A stretch of 64,000 nucleotides of DNA from Taeniopygia guttata (GCF_048771995.1 NC_133027.1:100500501-100564500); one strand, 5' to 3'; positions 13,701 through 27,560 are shown, counted from the first letter of the stretch. A program made the numbers and translations. The notes: generated from the sequence alone by a model not told the origin.

Positions 13701-16700
13701 AATTTTTTCATACAGAGGGAATGAAGATGTTTTTAGAAATTACATTAGATTATTCTCTACAAAACAGGAAAGACTTGCCTCAGGCAACTGAATGAAGAAG
13801 CAATTGCCATTTTTATCCTTTCTTTTCCCTGAGGGGATATAGGCAATGAGTCAACTTTGATTGTCCCCTCAGTCCCATTGTCAGAGAGGCTGCCAAGTAT
13901 ATATTGGGTTCCCAAGGGCAAAAGGCCTTCAAGCAGATATTTGTGTACTTATCCCTGTGGCTAGTGCTGAAAATTAAAGACACATGATGTTCAAGCCCAA
14001 AACAACAAGCATAGCTTTCCAAAGATAACCAGCTGCTTCACTGGGAACTGCCAGAGCAAACAATTAGGAATAGAGCAAGGATATTCACGCGACCTGCTTT
14101 CTCCAGGACACTTTGGAATTCTCTGCCATGAGGAGAGACAATGTTGATATTTCAGAAAAGTGATGAGTGATTATTCATCGCTGGCTTTGTCCAGCTGGGG
14201 AGGTAAGGTTAAGTGTCCTTTTGGATGAAAAAATAGCTGAAGCTTCCTCAGACAGCAGGGCAACCTATGAAACATACATTGACTGAACATGAATTAAACT
14301 CTAAATGGGAAATTATCATTGAAGGCAAGCTGTTTAGGAGGTTAACCATCACTATCAAAACTCAGGGGACCTGACATGATATGTTTTATCAAATGGTTTT
14401 AGAAATGAAAGTGAAAGAGATGGACACAAGTTGCCAAATTCAGCCTCTTTCTGCTAAACTTCATGTGGGTGCAGAGACTATTTTGCTGGTGTGTTGCATG
14501 CATAACACCCCCATCACTGTCCTCACATTAAGAGAGGCAAACTGGAGTCAGCTGTGCTCAGGGGAATCACTCCTGAGGTAACACTGAGCACTGAACCTGT
14601 TACATAAAGCAAACCACCTCCTAAGCCAGCATGTAAAAGAACTCAGAAATTGACATTACGAGAATTCCCAAGAGTATAGTATTTCTGCATATCATCTTTT
14701 CACCCTCCAATGCACAATACTGGTCGTCTTCCAGGGAAAATCACTTTATCTCAGTACTTGATGGTATTGACTAAATCCTACAAAATTATATAATAACCAC
14801 AGAGTTAAAAAAAAAAATGCACAGTTCTTCGCATATGTCAATGCCTTGGCAGAAATTGCAGAAAATGTTACAGAAGCAAGAACAAAACTATTTGTTGGTC
14901 ACAGTTCCAAAATCCCATAAAAAGCGCTGCCAGAGAAACACCATTCAGGCTGAAAAATATGAGATTTCTAAAATGCAGTACTTAAAAGAGGCTAACAACA
15001 AATTAATTTGGTACCAGCTGCATAATCAGATGCTCAAATTCACATAAAGTTTTTTTACAATGGATGGCAAAGCATCAGGACCTGAACTTTGTCTAAACCT
15101 CATCTAACTCTTGACCTAGACAGTGACCAAATCCTTTCAAGGCATGACTTTCTACACAATTTCTAAACTCCCTGGTTCTATCTGGTTTGAACACTTCCAT
15201 GGAAATAATCCTTTCTGCAAAGCTGTTAAATGCTGGTTTCTATTTCACTGAGTGCTACCTTATCACCCGAGTTGTACTGAGTGTTCCACTGTCAGTTTCA
15301 GAAAACTGTCTAGTCCTTGGAAATGAAAATTCTATCTCAGATCTTACCAGAATATTAGCAGAGGTACCTAAATGCAAATTAGGAGAATGTGCATCTCCAG
15401 ATGTTCAGCAAAAACAGATTTTTAATTTATAGTCATTCAAATGTTGTTGGTTTGAAAAATCATCCAAGGAGTGAGTGCAACAATATTTATGTACCTTCAA
15501 CAGAGCTAAAACACTGATCAAGTAAGCTATGGGAGATAAAGAGAGCAAAAATATAAAGGACGGGGGGGAAAAGAAATTGTTGTATCTATATTCATCTATT
15601 GCTAATTATTAATTTTATAGCTATAACTAGATGAATAAAAAGGAAAAAATGCAAGGAGAAAAATACATTATTTTTCTATATATACATATACATTTTTCGA
15701 AATATATATATATTCTAAATGTAAAAATACAGATACAAGCAGAGATCACTGAGGCGCTGATCTTCAGACCTTTTCCCAGATAATTTTAAAGGATCTCACA
15801 TGAACTGCCCACAAGTGAAACTGCCAGCTTCACCTTCAATCAGTGCATATTTGAGCCAGGCTTTTACTGAAACAGTTCTGATTTATGATCAGAATCTTTC
15901 TTTGCTTTGCCTTTCTGCTAATAACATTTGGCACACTGCTGAGCTGCTCTGTGAAAAATACAGATATTAAATTACTAATGGGAGGGGAATGGTCAGTTCA
16001 ACGGAACAACATAGATGCTTGAAAACCAAAAATTCTTCATAGGGGTTAGTGAGAAGGTGTTATTTTCTAAGTTAGTATTTTCAAGATAGCATTTCTTAAG
16101 ATGAACTTTCTTAAATAGATTTTTTGGCAATTTAAAACACTCAGTATAATACCAAACCGGTTATCTCTTCTATTCTAGAGTAGCACCTTCTGAGTAACAG
16201 GGGAAAACCACGTTTTGTAAGGGATCTTTCCTGAGTTGTGCAGGCAGAGCTATAGATAAGTGCTGTATTTGAGAGCAGGCAGAGAATGATGGTTTCCAGT
16301 AAAGATTTCAAAAGCATTGAATCCACTTTAAGAAAACTTCTGAAACTTGGACTTTTCCTGTGAATATATGGTACACGTCTTAAAAATATAAACCCACATA
16401 ACTCAATCAAAAGCACAAAATCAACAATAAAAAGCCATTCAGCAGGAGGAACACTGTTACTAGGATCTGTTTCTAGAAAATGAAAACCAGCTTTGCACTC
16501 TTTCTCTGCATGCTGAAGCATGCACTTTGGGTCCCTGTGTCTGAACACACTGCATTCTGGCAAGATGGCAAGAAGCCAATAAGATAAAACATCCCATGAG
16601 ATCATATTTGGTAAATCAGAACTTTCCCAAAGAGTACTGGTAATACAACAGATCTAGAAATTAGTAAAAAATGTCAGCAGTTTCCATTTTAAAAGTTCAG

Positions 16701-17958
16701 CTTATCTTTAAACCTATTTATCATCATCTAATGTTATAGAAAATTTATAAAAGTTATAAATGCAACAATTAAAACAGTACTGAAGAAGTGGACTGGATAA
16801 GTAACCTGTTTAGGGACCTGGGTGACTAATGCATTAGCACTGAATGCAAATATAAAGGGATAGAATTCTGCTGGTGTTATACCACCATAAATCTGGAACA
16901 AACCTTCTGAGGCCCCTGGAAATTCTGAAATGTTAGTGGAATACAGCAGAGCTCAAAATCCATTCAAAATTACTGTAATGCCATAATTCCTTCAGAAACT
17001 ACATGAGAATATATGTATTTACAGGCGCAAGAATTGCAAGATTACAGAGAGAAATTAATAAAAAGAATAAATTCTCTCAAAGGAAAAAAACCCCACAGAT
17101 ATTCCAGCTTGAACACTTTGGAGTTTTAAATAACAACAACTAACCAATTTTTTCATTTTCTTTCAGGCTGACAAGCAGGTTGTGCTCCTAAATTATCTCT
17201 GAATGCTATACTCAAAGGCTGTAAACAATGAAACCTAATTAAATTGGTTTGAAAAATGTCTGGTGAAATACTTATGATTAAATTATTTCATCTGTAGATT
17301 GGGGCAGCAAATTTCCCAGGGTTGTAAAAGTACCTGCATTATAACGTGGATCAAAGTATTTGCCATGTAAAATGAGAAACAGGCCAGCACAAAACTGACA
17401 GAATTAATTCACAGTATACACTTTTCCATCATAATAAATGCTGCTTCTGTGCACTGAGCCATCAGTAATCTTAATTCTTTTTCCTGTAAGTGCTACATCA
17501 CTGGTTGGATCACTTTGTCCTTTCAGGGTTATTGTAGTTTAATTTGCCTTGTGCTTCACACTTCCTCTGTAATTTGCAGTTTAACACGTTTTTATGAAGA
17601 TTCAACTACATTAAAATAAAAGTATTGTTATGTCTTCATAGTAAAAGCTCTTGAACCAAAGACCTTTAATCTCCTGTTGGCTACATACATTAAAATTCAC
17701 AGTTTCTGTACTGCTTCAGAACATTGCTATGGTATTTCTGTGTCACCATAAATAAATGTTCCTTCATGGAAAATACTTAGTTAAGCTAATGATTTCTTAT
17801 TTTTTTATTTAATCATCACTGTCACTGCAGAGCCTGAAATACATGATAAGGAAGCAACAAAAATTATGACAGCAGTGTCTATCCATAGTGCACTGAAAAC
17901 AGCCCTTTAGATCCCGTGCAAACAGCTTGTGGAGTGAAGCAAAAAAAAAAATACTTCG

Positions 17959-18080
17959 CTCCCCATCCCTGAAAGGGGCTTTGAGAAACATGGTCTGGTG
18001 AAAGATGTCCCTGCACATGGCAGGAGCATTGGAACAAAATGATATTTAAGGTCCCTTCCAACAGAAATCATTCTGTGATT
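17959..18080 (+). mobile_element. CR1 LINE fragment with recognisable 3' end, sense
   Basis: The order of blocks is diagnostic of the avian CR1 3' end: 'ccccatccctg', 'ggggctttgagaaacatggt', 'ctggtgaaagatgtccctgc', 'acatggcagg', 'ttggaacaaaatgat', 'atttaaggtcccttccaac', 'cattctgtgatt'. The copy is heavily 5'-truncated (about 122 bp). It ends with a single 'attctgtgatt' unit instead of the several tandem units of young copies. A run of eleven or more As lies just upstream at 17941-17951. This is the clearest lineage marker in the window. Confidence 0.93.
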
Positions 18081-20589
18081 TATTGAAGTACAGCTTTAAC
18101 TTGAGGTACACTACCTGCACGAGCCTGCACACAGGCTCACAAACCTCACTTTAAAGATAACAACAGGTTGTGAGACACCACACCTGAATTAACTGCTGCT
18201 TTCATAGCTTGGCAACCATTTGTTATGGCTGTTATGGTTGTTACCACTTGTACAAGCTTCTGCTGATTCTTAGACTTGCCAAGAATATCCCCTCTTCTGA
18301 ATGAGAGAGACTTCCTGTTTAACACACCTTTAAAAGGCTGTGTTTACACCAGTTTTTGCCACTGTACAAACATTAAATGTAATTCCATAACATTAATTCC
18401 ATATGTGCTTGCACCAAGCCCAGGGACCCAGAGATAACAGGGTTACATTAATTCACCTGCATGGCTCCTGACTTGGCATATGGAAAGAGCTGTCTGTAAA
18501 ACAGGGACTACAACCTAGATTTCACCATACCTTTCATTATTAGTCAGAAACCTCTTTCTCTCCCTGTTTGTATGAACTGCACACAGAAAACTTGTTTTCT
18601 TCAAAGAAGAATCAAGGACCTCACTTCCCTGTTCATGCAGCAAATTACTGAGCTAGTCTTGAGCCTCCTCCACATTTTTGTTATTGGCTTTGTAGTTTGA
18701 TTCTAATTGACATCGAAATGTTCACTAAAGATGAACTTGAAACTTAGTCTTGAAACTGACAGATCTGTTCCAATTTCTCCACTAGTTATGCAGAAAAAAT
18801 TACTCTGAGTGTTGAACAGAAGCTCAGTTCCTCTTTTAGTTGAACTCCCTCTCTTTTCTTCGTCATTTGCTTTAACTATATGGAGCAGTACTCAATGAGT
18901 GAATGAGAGATAAAAAAAAAAAAAGTTTTGAAATTAAAAAACAAAAACAGTTTAAAATTAATTAAGGCCTAAAGCCTAAAATCACATTAGATATGATTTT
19001 CTGGATACAGAATCTCTCCAGACAGGATCCCTTCTCCTGACAGTGGTCCAGCAGCCATGGACTGATATTCCCCCAGCTAACTCTCCCAAGGCAGCTGCAG
19101 AGAAAAGTTAAAAACCTGTAAGAATCTGAGCATTTTTGCCAAGGCCTGAGTTTCCTCACAGACTGGGTGAAGGCAGAATCTCCTCTCCTGCAATGGCAAT
19201 GGATTCTGAAGTTGCTCAGAGAACGAAAGGATCAAAGTATTAATCTAGGCTACCCCAGGAAGAAAGAGACTAAACTGAGAAGATGCCAGTCCCTCTCAAA
19301 ATTTAGATCAGATTGAATGTCAGCATATTCATAGGACATGGCACCCTTTTACCTGTGATGATATATATTGAAAGTGCTCTCCCTTGCTGAAGCTTGAAAA
19401 ACCCGAGGGTAGGTGCTTAAGAACACAACATGCAAATGCAAAAGCAAGTAGATCAAACCTAAAATAAGAAAGAACAGGCAATGTGAGTTTCTTTGAACCT
19501 GGTCTAGGCTGTAGGGTACTTTACTGTTATCTGAATGGGATCAGATATTGTTGGTATAGCAATATGCAAACATCAGCTCGCTATACATGCAGACAGTCTC
19601 TTTTACCAGTTAGTACAAATCACCACTTCCCCTCTATGACCTTTCTTAAACAGTCAGAAATTTAAAAGAGGAATTCCTTGCACAAGGAATTTTATACTAG
19701 ATGAAAGAATAAAGAGGATTCATGCATTCATTCATTCCCATGTTAAATAGAAGGGCACAACAGAGATGATACAGCTGAAATTCTCCTTTGGTATTGTGAT
19801 CTTTCTTGGGGAATTCAGTCATTTATTTTACTAAAATAAATCCAACTGTAAGTGTCCTGAGATATCCAGAAGTGAAGGAAACTACTCCTTCTGACTTAAA
19901 AAACTTAGAAATTTAAATCTGTCAATCAGTGCTATTATCTAACAATATTAGAGCTGCTCTCTCATGTTTTTCTCTCTAATAAACTACTGGAGGACCAGGT
20001 AAAAGAGCTTTGAAGAAGGCACTTGGAAAAGTCACTTTAACCAACAGTGAAACCCGAAGTTAGGTGCAATCCTGTGGACAAGGGCTCCCTCTGTGCAAGG
20101 ACACTCCCTGTCACAGGACAGCAACAGTGTGCCACAATGAAAAGTACCAGCAGTGGGAGGAAACACATAAAACAAATTAGCCCTCCTTTTCGCCAGTAAA
20201 TCCATCTGGTAACAGCTATTACCTGTCCAGTTTATACAATCTCTTCTCCAAAATCTTTGATGTCCAGAAGACTGGAAAATCCAATCGTGTCTGGGAAAAG
20301 AGGATAACAAAAATATTGAGAAAGTAATAAAAAACAGAAACAATTCTCTTACTGCAATACTTGCTGAGAAAGAAAGTTCTTCAGATCTGGTTAGTTCGCA
20401 AACTCTTTTATAAACCAGTCATGAATAGGGAAATTTACTATTCATGGCTGCAGAAATAAAATTTTAAAAAAGGACTTGCTTCTTTCAGCAATCTTGAGAA
20501 CAATTATATATTTTCATTTGCTTTCCTAGGGACAAATACAAAATGAGAACCTTGATGGTTCCTCTGGAAGTCTGCAGTCTACAGCCAAG
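18081..20589. other. Unique DNA, one weak candidate minus-strand exon
   Basis: A perfect 9-bp-stem palindrome lies at 19672-19691. A strong acceptor-like pyrimidine tract ('tatcctcttttcccag' on the minus strand, near 20296) is followed about 68 bases later by a 'cag|gtaata' donor-like site near 20226. The enclosed sequence is open in two frames, with no family match. Confidence 0.5.
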
Positions 20590-22520
20590 GCATAGTTCAG
20601 TGCGTTAGCCCAAGGACTTGACTCACCATTACATCAGCCATGGTGGAATGACACTTGTGCAATGAAGGTGGCAACGAGCTAAAAAAGTAAATGACGATAT
20701 CTCTGGTTCTACTATATGGCCAAACTGGCCAAGAACCCCACAGTCTGGGAGGTCTGTGGTCAAGCACCAAAAGTGGAGCAGCTTGGCTGCTACCTGCCAT
20801 GCCAGGACTTCCCAGCAGGAGAGATGACATCCCGAGGGAGGCACACCAAGCCCAACCCCTGCTGGCAATGACATAACTGCTCTCTTTGGCTGCTGAAAGC
20901 ATCTCTTTGGGATTTGCTACCCATGGCATATGCCCCACAGTAGTTAAACGAGGAACCAGAGTCCTCTTGTGTCCCTTTTGCCCCAGACAAGAAGTTGCAG
21001 CGTTGCGCAAACCCGCCGTGCTCGGAGCATGCCAGCAGGATGTGGAGCGCTGCCGCTGCCCTGCTGGGTCAAGGGGCTGCCCAGGGCTGTGCTCAGCCAA
21101 GGCTTGGCCAGTGGAGTGGGAAACAAATGGCAGCACCTTCTGGGAAACAGGGAGGGGGCCATTCTCCAGGCACCTGTTGGAACTAGATTATAAGATTTAG
21201 GTTGGGAATGCCAATGTGCTTTTCCTGCACGGATCCTGCCGGTACAGCTGCGGTACCTAGCAGAGATTGCAAAACTTCGCACAGAGAAGACCACTCTGGC
21301 TGCTGTAAAATCAGAATAGTGCTTATACCAGATCAGATATGCAAAGTGAGAGAATATGAATTTTGAATATGAATTTTAAAGCTTTCTCTGTAGCACAATC
21401 TCATTCACCTACAGCTCCTGTGCACACAAATCTCTCCAAAAGGCACATCAGTTACATATCAGACAGTACCCTCAGAGCCTATTTTCTGTTTGGAGATTGC
21501 TCAGTGCAAACTCTTATTAGCTTATTTTTGTTTTAAACAACTGCGAAATGTCTCTCTGTTTTTGAGGGGGAGGAAGGTAGAAGGTGGGGGGGGAACGCCA
21601 ATGTATTTTAGATTTTAAGTGAAAGAGCCCATCCAAAGTGCAAAATCTTTCAAAGACAGACTTACACAGTATGTGAATCTTAGTTGTGACTGCTCTCTAT
21701 AACTTGTACCACACTCTGCCTCCTTCACCCTCTGACACATAACAAGAAAACTGGATTCAAAATGAGATTGCACCATGGTGAATTCATTCCTTGAATTGCA
21801 TCGTAAGTTTCAGCAATGCACAGCGTGGGAACACGTCGATTAGCTCTCGCTTTGAAGAAATTGGATTTGCAAAGGTCAGCAGTGGCTCGGCCCATTTCTC
21901 AGCAGATCTTTGGCTTGCTTTTCATCCCGGGACTAGCAGGGAGGAGGTCAGAGAGGAATGACAAAAAGAGCGAGCTTTTTGAAGAGAGCCCAAAGAATCT
22001 GACTGTGCTCTCAGCAGTGTGGTTTCTTTTGCTCAAAGCTAATAGAAAGGTAGATTTTAAACCAAATTTGTGGGAATAACTTCCCGGTTTTACTTTACAT
22101 ATTAAAAAATTAATTGTTTTGGTAAGAAATGCTTTCCAATGTAACTTTTGGTCTGGCAAGAGCTGCCTGAAGCTAATCTGCAGAAAAGCTTGCTCACCCT
22201 CCCCCATCTCTCCCACTTTTTGTGCAAAAGAGTTCAGCCAGCCTGGAAAAGAGGTAGAAAGAGGCAAAGCTCAGCCTCCAGTGGAAGTGTGAAATCCAAG
22301 AAATATGTGCTCTGTATTTCTCCTCTGAAACATGTTTCCCAGTTGTTTAGTTTGCTCCTGTGCCAGTGCACTGAGACAGAGGTAGCTTCATTACCCTTTT
22401 CAGCCAGAAAATTCACAAAATATTTTGGCCACTCTCTGCACCTTATTAACAGAAACTGGACTTTCCTTCTGCTGCTGGCAGGGCAGGGTGCTGGGACTGT
22501 GTGATCAAGGCATTTCGGCG
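20590..22520. other. GC-richer non-coding block, no gene recognised
   Basis: Base composition rises visibly above the flanks. Overlapping frames of 60-179 codons occur on both strands (for example 20597-21136 minus and 21816-22079 plus), but they share no family signature and lie on top of each other. A G-run lies at about 21585-21591. The best reading is a regulatory or lncRNA region, or simply a local GC fluctuation. Confidence 0.4.
20995..21065. promoter_or_regulatory. Small CpG-dense patch in a GC-richer region
   Basis: About seven CpG dinucleotides fall within roughly 70 bases, in a window otherwise strongly depleted of CpG. It lies in a GC-richer 20.6-22.5 kb stretch that has several overlapping open frames on both strands, which is expected of GC-rich DNA with few stops. 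No promoter motif, start site or homology is recognisable. It could be a decayed CpG island or regulatory element. Confidence 0.3.
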
Positions 22521-25500
22521 GCTGTCACCTAGGTTCTCCTAAGGCTGGCAGTGGAGGATTCCTCCTGGATCCTAAACTGGGGTTTGCTGTGGCCACTTAC
22601 ATTGGAAAGCCACAAAAAAGGGAAGGAGGTGTGGAGAAAAAGAAAAAGAGCAGGTTAGAAAATATTCCAAAAATACCAGCAATCTTGAGTTCCTTTACCT
22701 CTAAATATTAAACATTTTTGCAGAAATACAGAACTCACAGACTGAAACATATCTCCTAGAAAACTGGGAATAATGGTCTCATCCACTTTGCTAGTGTATT
22801 TTCTTTGGCAGCTCACTTTCTCTGGATTTAAAGCTTTGTGAAAGCTTGCAATGTGGGGAAAGAGGAGGCAGAATAACTCCAGCTGCTGTTGCAGCTCTCC
22901 TCAAACTGTAAAAATTTGCTTTTCCCTAGTCTTCCAACAAGCAAAATGGCATCATTCTGACATAAAAATATCATTTAGAAAGTATCCAAATCATAGACGG
23001 CCAAATCTTGATGCTCTGTTGGTTCCTATTAAGGAGCCAGTACTAATCCAGGTGAATTTTTCTTGTTATTAACTGAGCAATACCGACCTTTGCCCTTACT
23101 AATTTGACTCAGAAAATTCCCTCTGAGTCTGTCCCAGGAATGTCCAGAGGTCTGGCTGCTGCAGATGGTGCCAGCAGGAACACAGCAGAAATACTGCTGG
23201 AGGAGGGGATTTACAGCATGTGCAAAAGAGATGTAGAACAGAGTGTTTTAGGCAGATGAGGATGAAAAGGGCGTGGTTATTTTCAAACTGAAAGGCAAGT
23301 GATGTTTCTGTGACCTAAGAGGAAGTAATAAATGCTGGGTTTAGACTTTTTGTGAAGAAATGGTTTGTTCACCTGCTGCTTCACAGCTGCATCAGACTTC
23401 CACCAAAATCTGATCACCACCACCAAAAAGTGAGTCTACGGGAGCTGGGTAACAACTCTGCCAAGGAGATTGTGCCAGTTTCTCTCACAAGTGTTGTCGC
23501 CACAGATCCCTCCAGACCCTGGAATTTCTCATTACCCCACATGCCAGCAACTCTTTAGAATTGCCTTCACTTTCCAGCTACAGAGACAGAAGCAAGTAGG
23601 GGACCTGTAAGGTTCTGCAGCTAAGGAGATCTCTCTTCAGATACAGCACTTTGGTAAATATTAGATCCCATCTAGAGGTTGTGTTGAAGCATCCTTTCTA
23701 GGAATATAATTTTTAATTTGACAGATTTCCACAACATTTGGCCTGAAGAAGATTGTGATTTTTGGACATATACCTCATTTGCAAATTTTTATCTGAGTAG
23801 TTCAGGTAAATATACACCTAAACTGGGGAGTTTAGGTATTAGGACATGTATCTGGATTACCTGTGCACAGCTGTTCATGGTCAGCCATCAAATCCCAGAT
23901 CCTGCTTCTTTTCTCTATTTAGCATCCTCTTGTCTCTGTTTTCATTTTAACACTCTTTTATGTGTGATGTTTCTGTCAACACTTACTTCAATATCGTTCA
24001 GTGGAGAGAAGCGTCCTTGTCACACCTTTCACATACGAATAAGCTTCGTAACTGAAAACACAAGTACGAGGTTTAGCTTTGTTTTTTGCAAAAACAAACC
24101 AAAGAAAGTCAGGAGGTTAAACAGCTACAGTTGAGGGCACCTTGCTGTGCTGCAATAAAAAAAATAAAAGATCGGTCTGAACACATATTTTTTATTAAAA
24201 AAGAATGAACATAAATTACAGCTGCTGACCATGTAGCCATTCTTTTTATGAGGTGTTTCCCTATACCCATATATGATTTCCACATATAAATTCCCTGTTG
24301 GACTGAAAACTCCTCTCATGAAACTGGTGCTTTTCTTAATAAATTGTCCACAGAATCAGTATTTCATTTCGGATGTAAAAAGTTCATTAGGGAAAAAAAG
24401 CATCCCCATGTTCTGGTGGAAAGCAATACCAGACATTATTCAGGCTAAAAAAAGATCTGCCTGCAGATTGTGTAGCATTTTTCCTCTGCTTTTCTATTTA
24501 ATTATTTTCCATCATTTAATAAAATCCAATATAACATAGCATACTATAACGGTGCCTGCAGTAACAACCATTTAGTCCAGAGCAGAAAAAAGGCAAATCT
24601 GTTCCATTGAGGATTTCAGCATTTTGAGTTTTGTTTCCTTTAAAGCTTTTTTGGAGTAGGGCACCTAGCTCTGAAACAGTGCAAGCACAGAAACTCTAAA
24701 GTCCTCTGCTTTGCAAGAGCTTGTTTTATGGAATACTCTCAAACCATGCAGTGTGGAAGCCTGGAAATGGCTCCAGGTCTGCATACTGAGGGCTTCTTAA
24801 CAGAGAAAATCACTTCAACCAGAATCAGATGTTCCATATGGGGTGCTCAGCTGTAAATCTGAGAAAGCACTAAAAATACAAAATTGTAAAAAATGTCCCC
24901 AGAGCACACATGAAAATCCACATTGATGATTACCTTTGTTACTCCATGCAGAAAAGAGGCAATGCTGAACTAAACCGGATGGCCATGGATTCAGGGTCAT
25001 CTGCTGCTGCTCTTACTCTGGAACTGCAGCTGTCTGCTCATGAAACCAGTGAATTCAGCAGAGACTGGGTGAAGAATGTGCTCCTAAGAGATTCCCCCTT
25101 CTCAAGAAAAACGCTCAGTTTGACAAAGTGCTGGATGTGCGTCAGAACCTGACAGAACGGGAACATTTTTAGCAACTCTTTGCTGAACCAGTGCGGCAGA
25201 GTGTGGTCTCCAAAAGCACAGTTGCTTTCATTCCCATAATTTACTTTCCCATAATTGTCTTTTTCAAAACCTTCCCTAATTAAGCTTAATTGCCATGCAG
25301 TCACACATTAGTGCAACATTCTGTCCACTTATGGACCACCCATAAAATCCTTCATAGCATTAATCCTGGAAAGTGGCAGGCCGCTTGTTTTGTTTTGTTT
25401 TCTTATGTGCATAAGTGCCTATAATGCACAGCAATGGCTTTTTAGAACTGATACTTGACTGATTATCATGAAAAGTTTCTTAGTTTATGTCAGAAGATCA

Positions 25501-27299
25501 GAGAGGTCAGAAGGGTGTTTGTGTTTTGGGAAAAACAAGCATTTATGATGATTCTAAAAACTCTGGTGCAGAACTCAGGCCTGGAAATTCCCACCTCTTT
25601 GTTATACTTAACTCCTTCTTAGGACAGTTATGAGTTAGATCATAACAACTTGAATACCTTAAGCCCTTGTGAGTCTGTCAGGTTCTCTGCCTCACTTAAG
25701 TCTTCAGTGAGTCTTCATCCCAAAAGCAGTGATCCCATGACCACATGCAACCCATGCAAACTATCTTTTTTAAAATATGGACAAAAGTCTAGTCTGGAGG
25801 ATGCTTCTAAATAGTTTATAGGAGCTGAAACGTAACAGAATATTTAGAAATAGTAAAATAAAATAACAACACAGAGGGATGTCAGCTGAAATATTCTTTC
25901 AAGCATCTGATTATTCTTTATAATTGCAGTTTATCTGAGTGCAGTAACTCCCATAATATAGAAGTCAAGAAGACTCTTGAACTTCTAGGATGCTGAAGCA
26001 AAAGCTGCAAGTAACAGGTACCTCAGAAGAGTGTTGGGTGGGCTGAAAATTCACACAACTAGAAGGACAACAAACCTAAAAACAAGAAGGAAGTAGTGTT
26101 AGAGAATAAAATCAAAACTTCTGTAGCAAAGAGACAATACCATAACTTACAGCAGAGAGATATAACATGAGGGAATTTCAGCCTCACTCACTTTGGTGAG
26201 TGACTCAGGGCGTTGGAGATCACACCTGAGGACTAAACTTCATTTACCATTTGCAGTGACATGGTTTCTGGGCACTGGGGGATAGTGCCAATATTTTTGC
26301 CACTGCTAGAAATGAAAAAAGAAAGAGAAAGGGAAGAACAAAATTTAGGTCCAAGTAAACATTTCTAAATTATTAGTAAATTATTAAGTTACATCTAGTC
26401 CCTTCCAAAGGTTTCAAGCTTTGTAGGATGTATATATTGGAAAGGGAAAATGAAAGGAGAAATACTAAGAACGCTCTAAACAGCAAGGCTTTGTTGCCTA
26501 TATAACTTACTAGATAAGTTTGTCCAACATACACACTACTGGAGATGCATATTCTGTGACAAAAGTAGGGCTCTTACATTATGCCTGTGAGACAAAAGTA
26601 AAATAGAGAACAGGACATAAATTATTGTCTATGAGTCCAGAGGCAAGTTCTGGTGATGATTTAATATTTTAATGTCAGGGAAAATCATTCCTTTCTGTCA
26701 CACCTTTATGAATTTCAAAACTAAGCAAAAATGCCCCCTACTTATAGCTTAATTGATTACTATAAAAATTAAAATATATATTTTTTATTTTTTCATAAAA
26801 GCTAGAAGATTTCAAGTAATGCAAAATTTCTTCAAAGTTTCTTTCATAAAAGCCCCCCACACAAACCCTCCTTGTTATCTAAATTGATACTATCTTTGTC
26901 CCTTATTTACTGCCCAGCCCTAGCATTTTCTGAGTGGCAACAGCACAAGGCAAGCACTCATGGGCAAAGTAAAGTGACAAGCAAGCTAGCAAAACAGAGG
27001 CAAGAAAATGAAAAGTGTGTACTTGCTTTGAAAATTCTGCTGCAAGGTACTGAGGGTATCTCAGCTGCATTGAGTTAGTCCTACAATTAATCAGTCATTA
27101 CAGAAGAAATCTGACAATTATTAAAAGAGAACCACACAACTCAGAAAAGCTGGGATAAATTAACATCCTGCAATCCTACTGACATCACCAGCATCACTGT
27201 CAAGGAGAAATTGGTGTTGTTCTTTTGTTCTGTTGAGTGGGAGTAATTTGTTAAATTTCAAATTCTCTTCCAAACATTAACATATCTAGATGACATAAT
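22521..27299. other. Unique DNA, no gene seen
   Basis: An 81-bp segment at 23725-23805 (plus) sits between a 'tttaatttgacag' acceptor and a 'ttcag|gtaaat' donor and is open in one frame. It is a weak exon candidate only. No other structure noted. Confidence 0.55.
25385..25401. repeat. (TTTTG)3 simple repeat
   Basis: Three tandem copies of a five-base unit in unique sequence. Confidence 0.85.
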
Positions 27300-27560
27300 T
27301 GTAGTAGTCCTGGAGACTACCAGACAAGGGGGGCAGGATGGTTGGGTATGGGGCTTCTGCACTTCAGGCCCTCGGTGTCTGGCGTGCAGCTTAATCCAGG
27401 GGTATGAGGGGTATAAGCAGCAGGGTTAGGATATGTGTTATATATGTAAGGATATGTGTGTTGTGGAATGTCTTTGTGGGTATTTACTCAGAGAAAACAT
27501 GGCGCCACCTCAGTGATTGTTTCTGTGCATCTTTCTACTTGCTTTCTAAAATAAACAAAA
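27300..27560 (+). mobile_element. Possible solo-LTR remnant
   Basis: A GC-rich stretch (27320-27420) is followed by a TATA-like 'ggggtataagcagcag' at about 27409. About 135 bp further on is a polyadenylation-type 'aaataaac' at 27549-27556. That spacing is compatible with the U3-R-U5 order of a retroviral long terminal repeat. I see no clear TG...CA ends and no target-site duplication, and I do not recognise the family. It may equally be ordinary unique DNA with local repeats ('ggatatgtgt' occurs twice near 27430 and 27450). Confidence 0.22.

Larger units (their letters stand above)
5321..17958. other. 12.6 kb of mostly unique sequence, no gene seen
   Basis: Contains only simple repeats, plus a GC-richer stretch at about 10.9-11.7 kb with overlapping chance frames. 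A triplicated 'ccattttca' motif lies at about 13460-13510 and an AT dinucleotide-rich stretch at about 15670-15715. The 154-codon minus frame at 16141-16605 and the 124-codon plus frame at 10007-10381 (which ends beside an 'aag|gtgaga' donor-like site) have no recognisable domain. Confidence 0.6.

Noticed and set aside
16141..16605. 154-codon minus-strand frame
   Set aside because: No recognisable motif or domain; length is within what chance can give in 64 kb over six frames.
20597..21136. 179-codon minus-strand frame
   Set aside because: It overlaps several other open frames on both strands in GC-rich DNA, has no domain, and shows no splice or promoter context.
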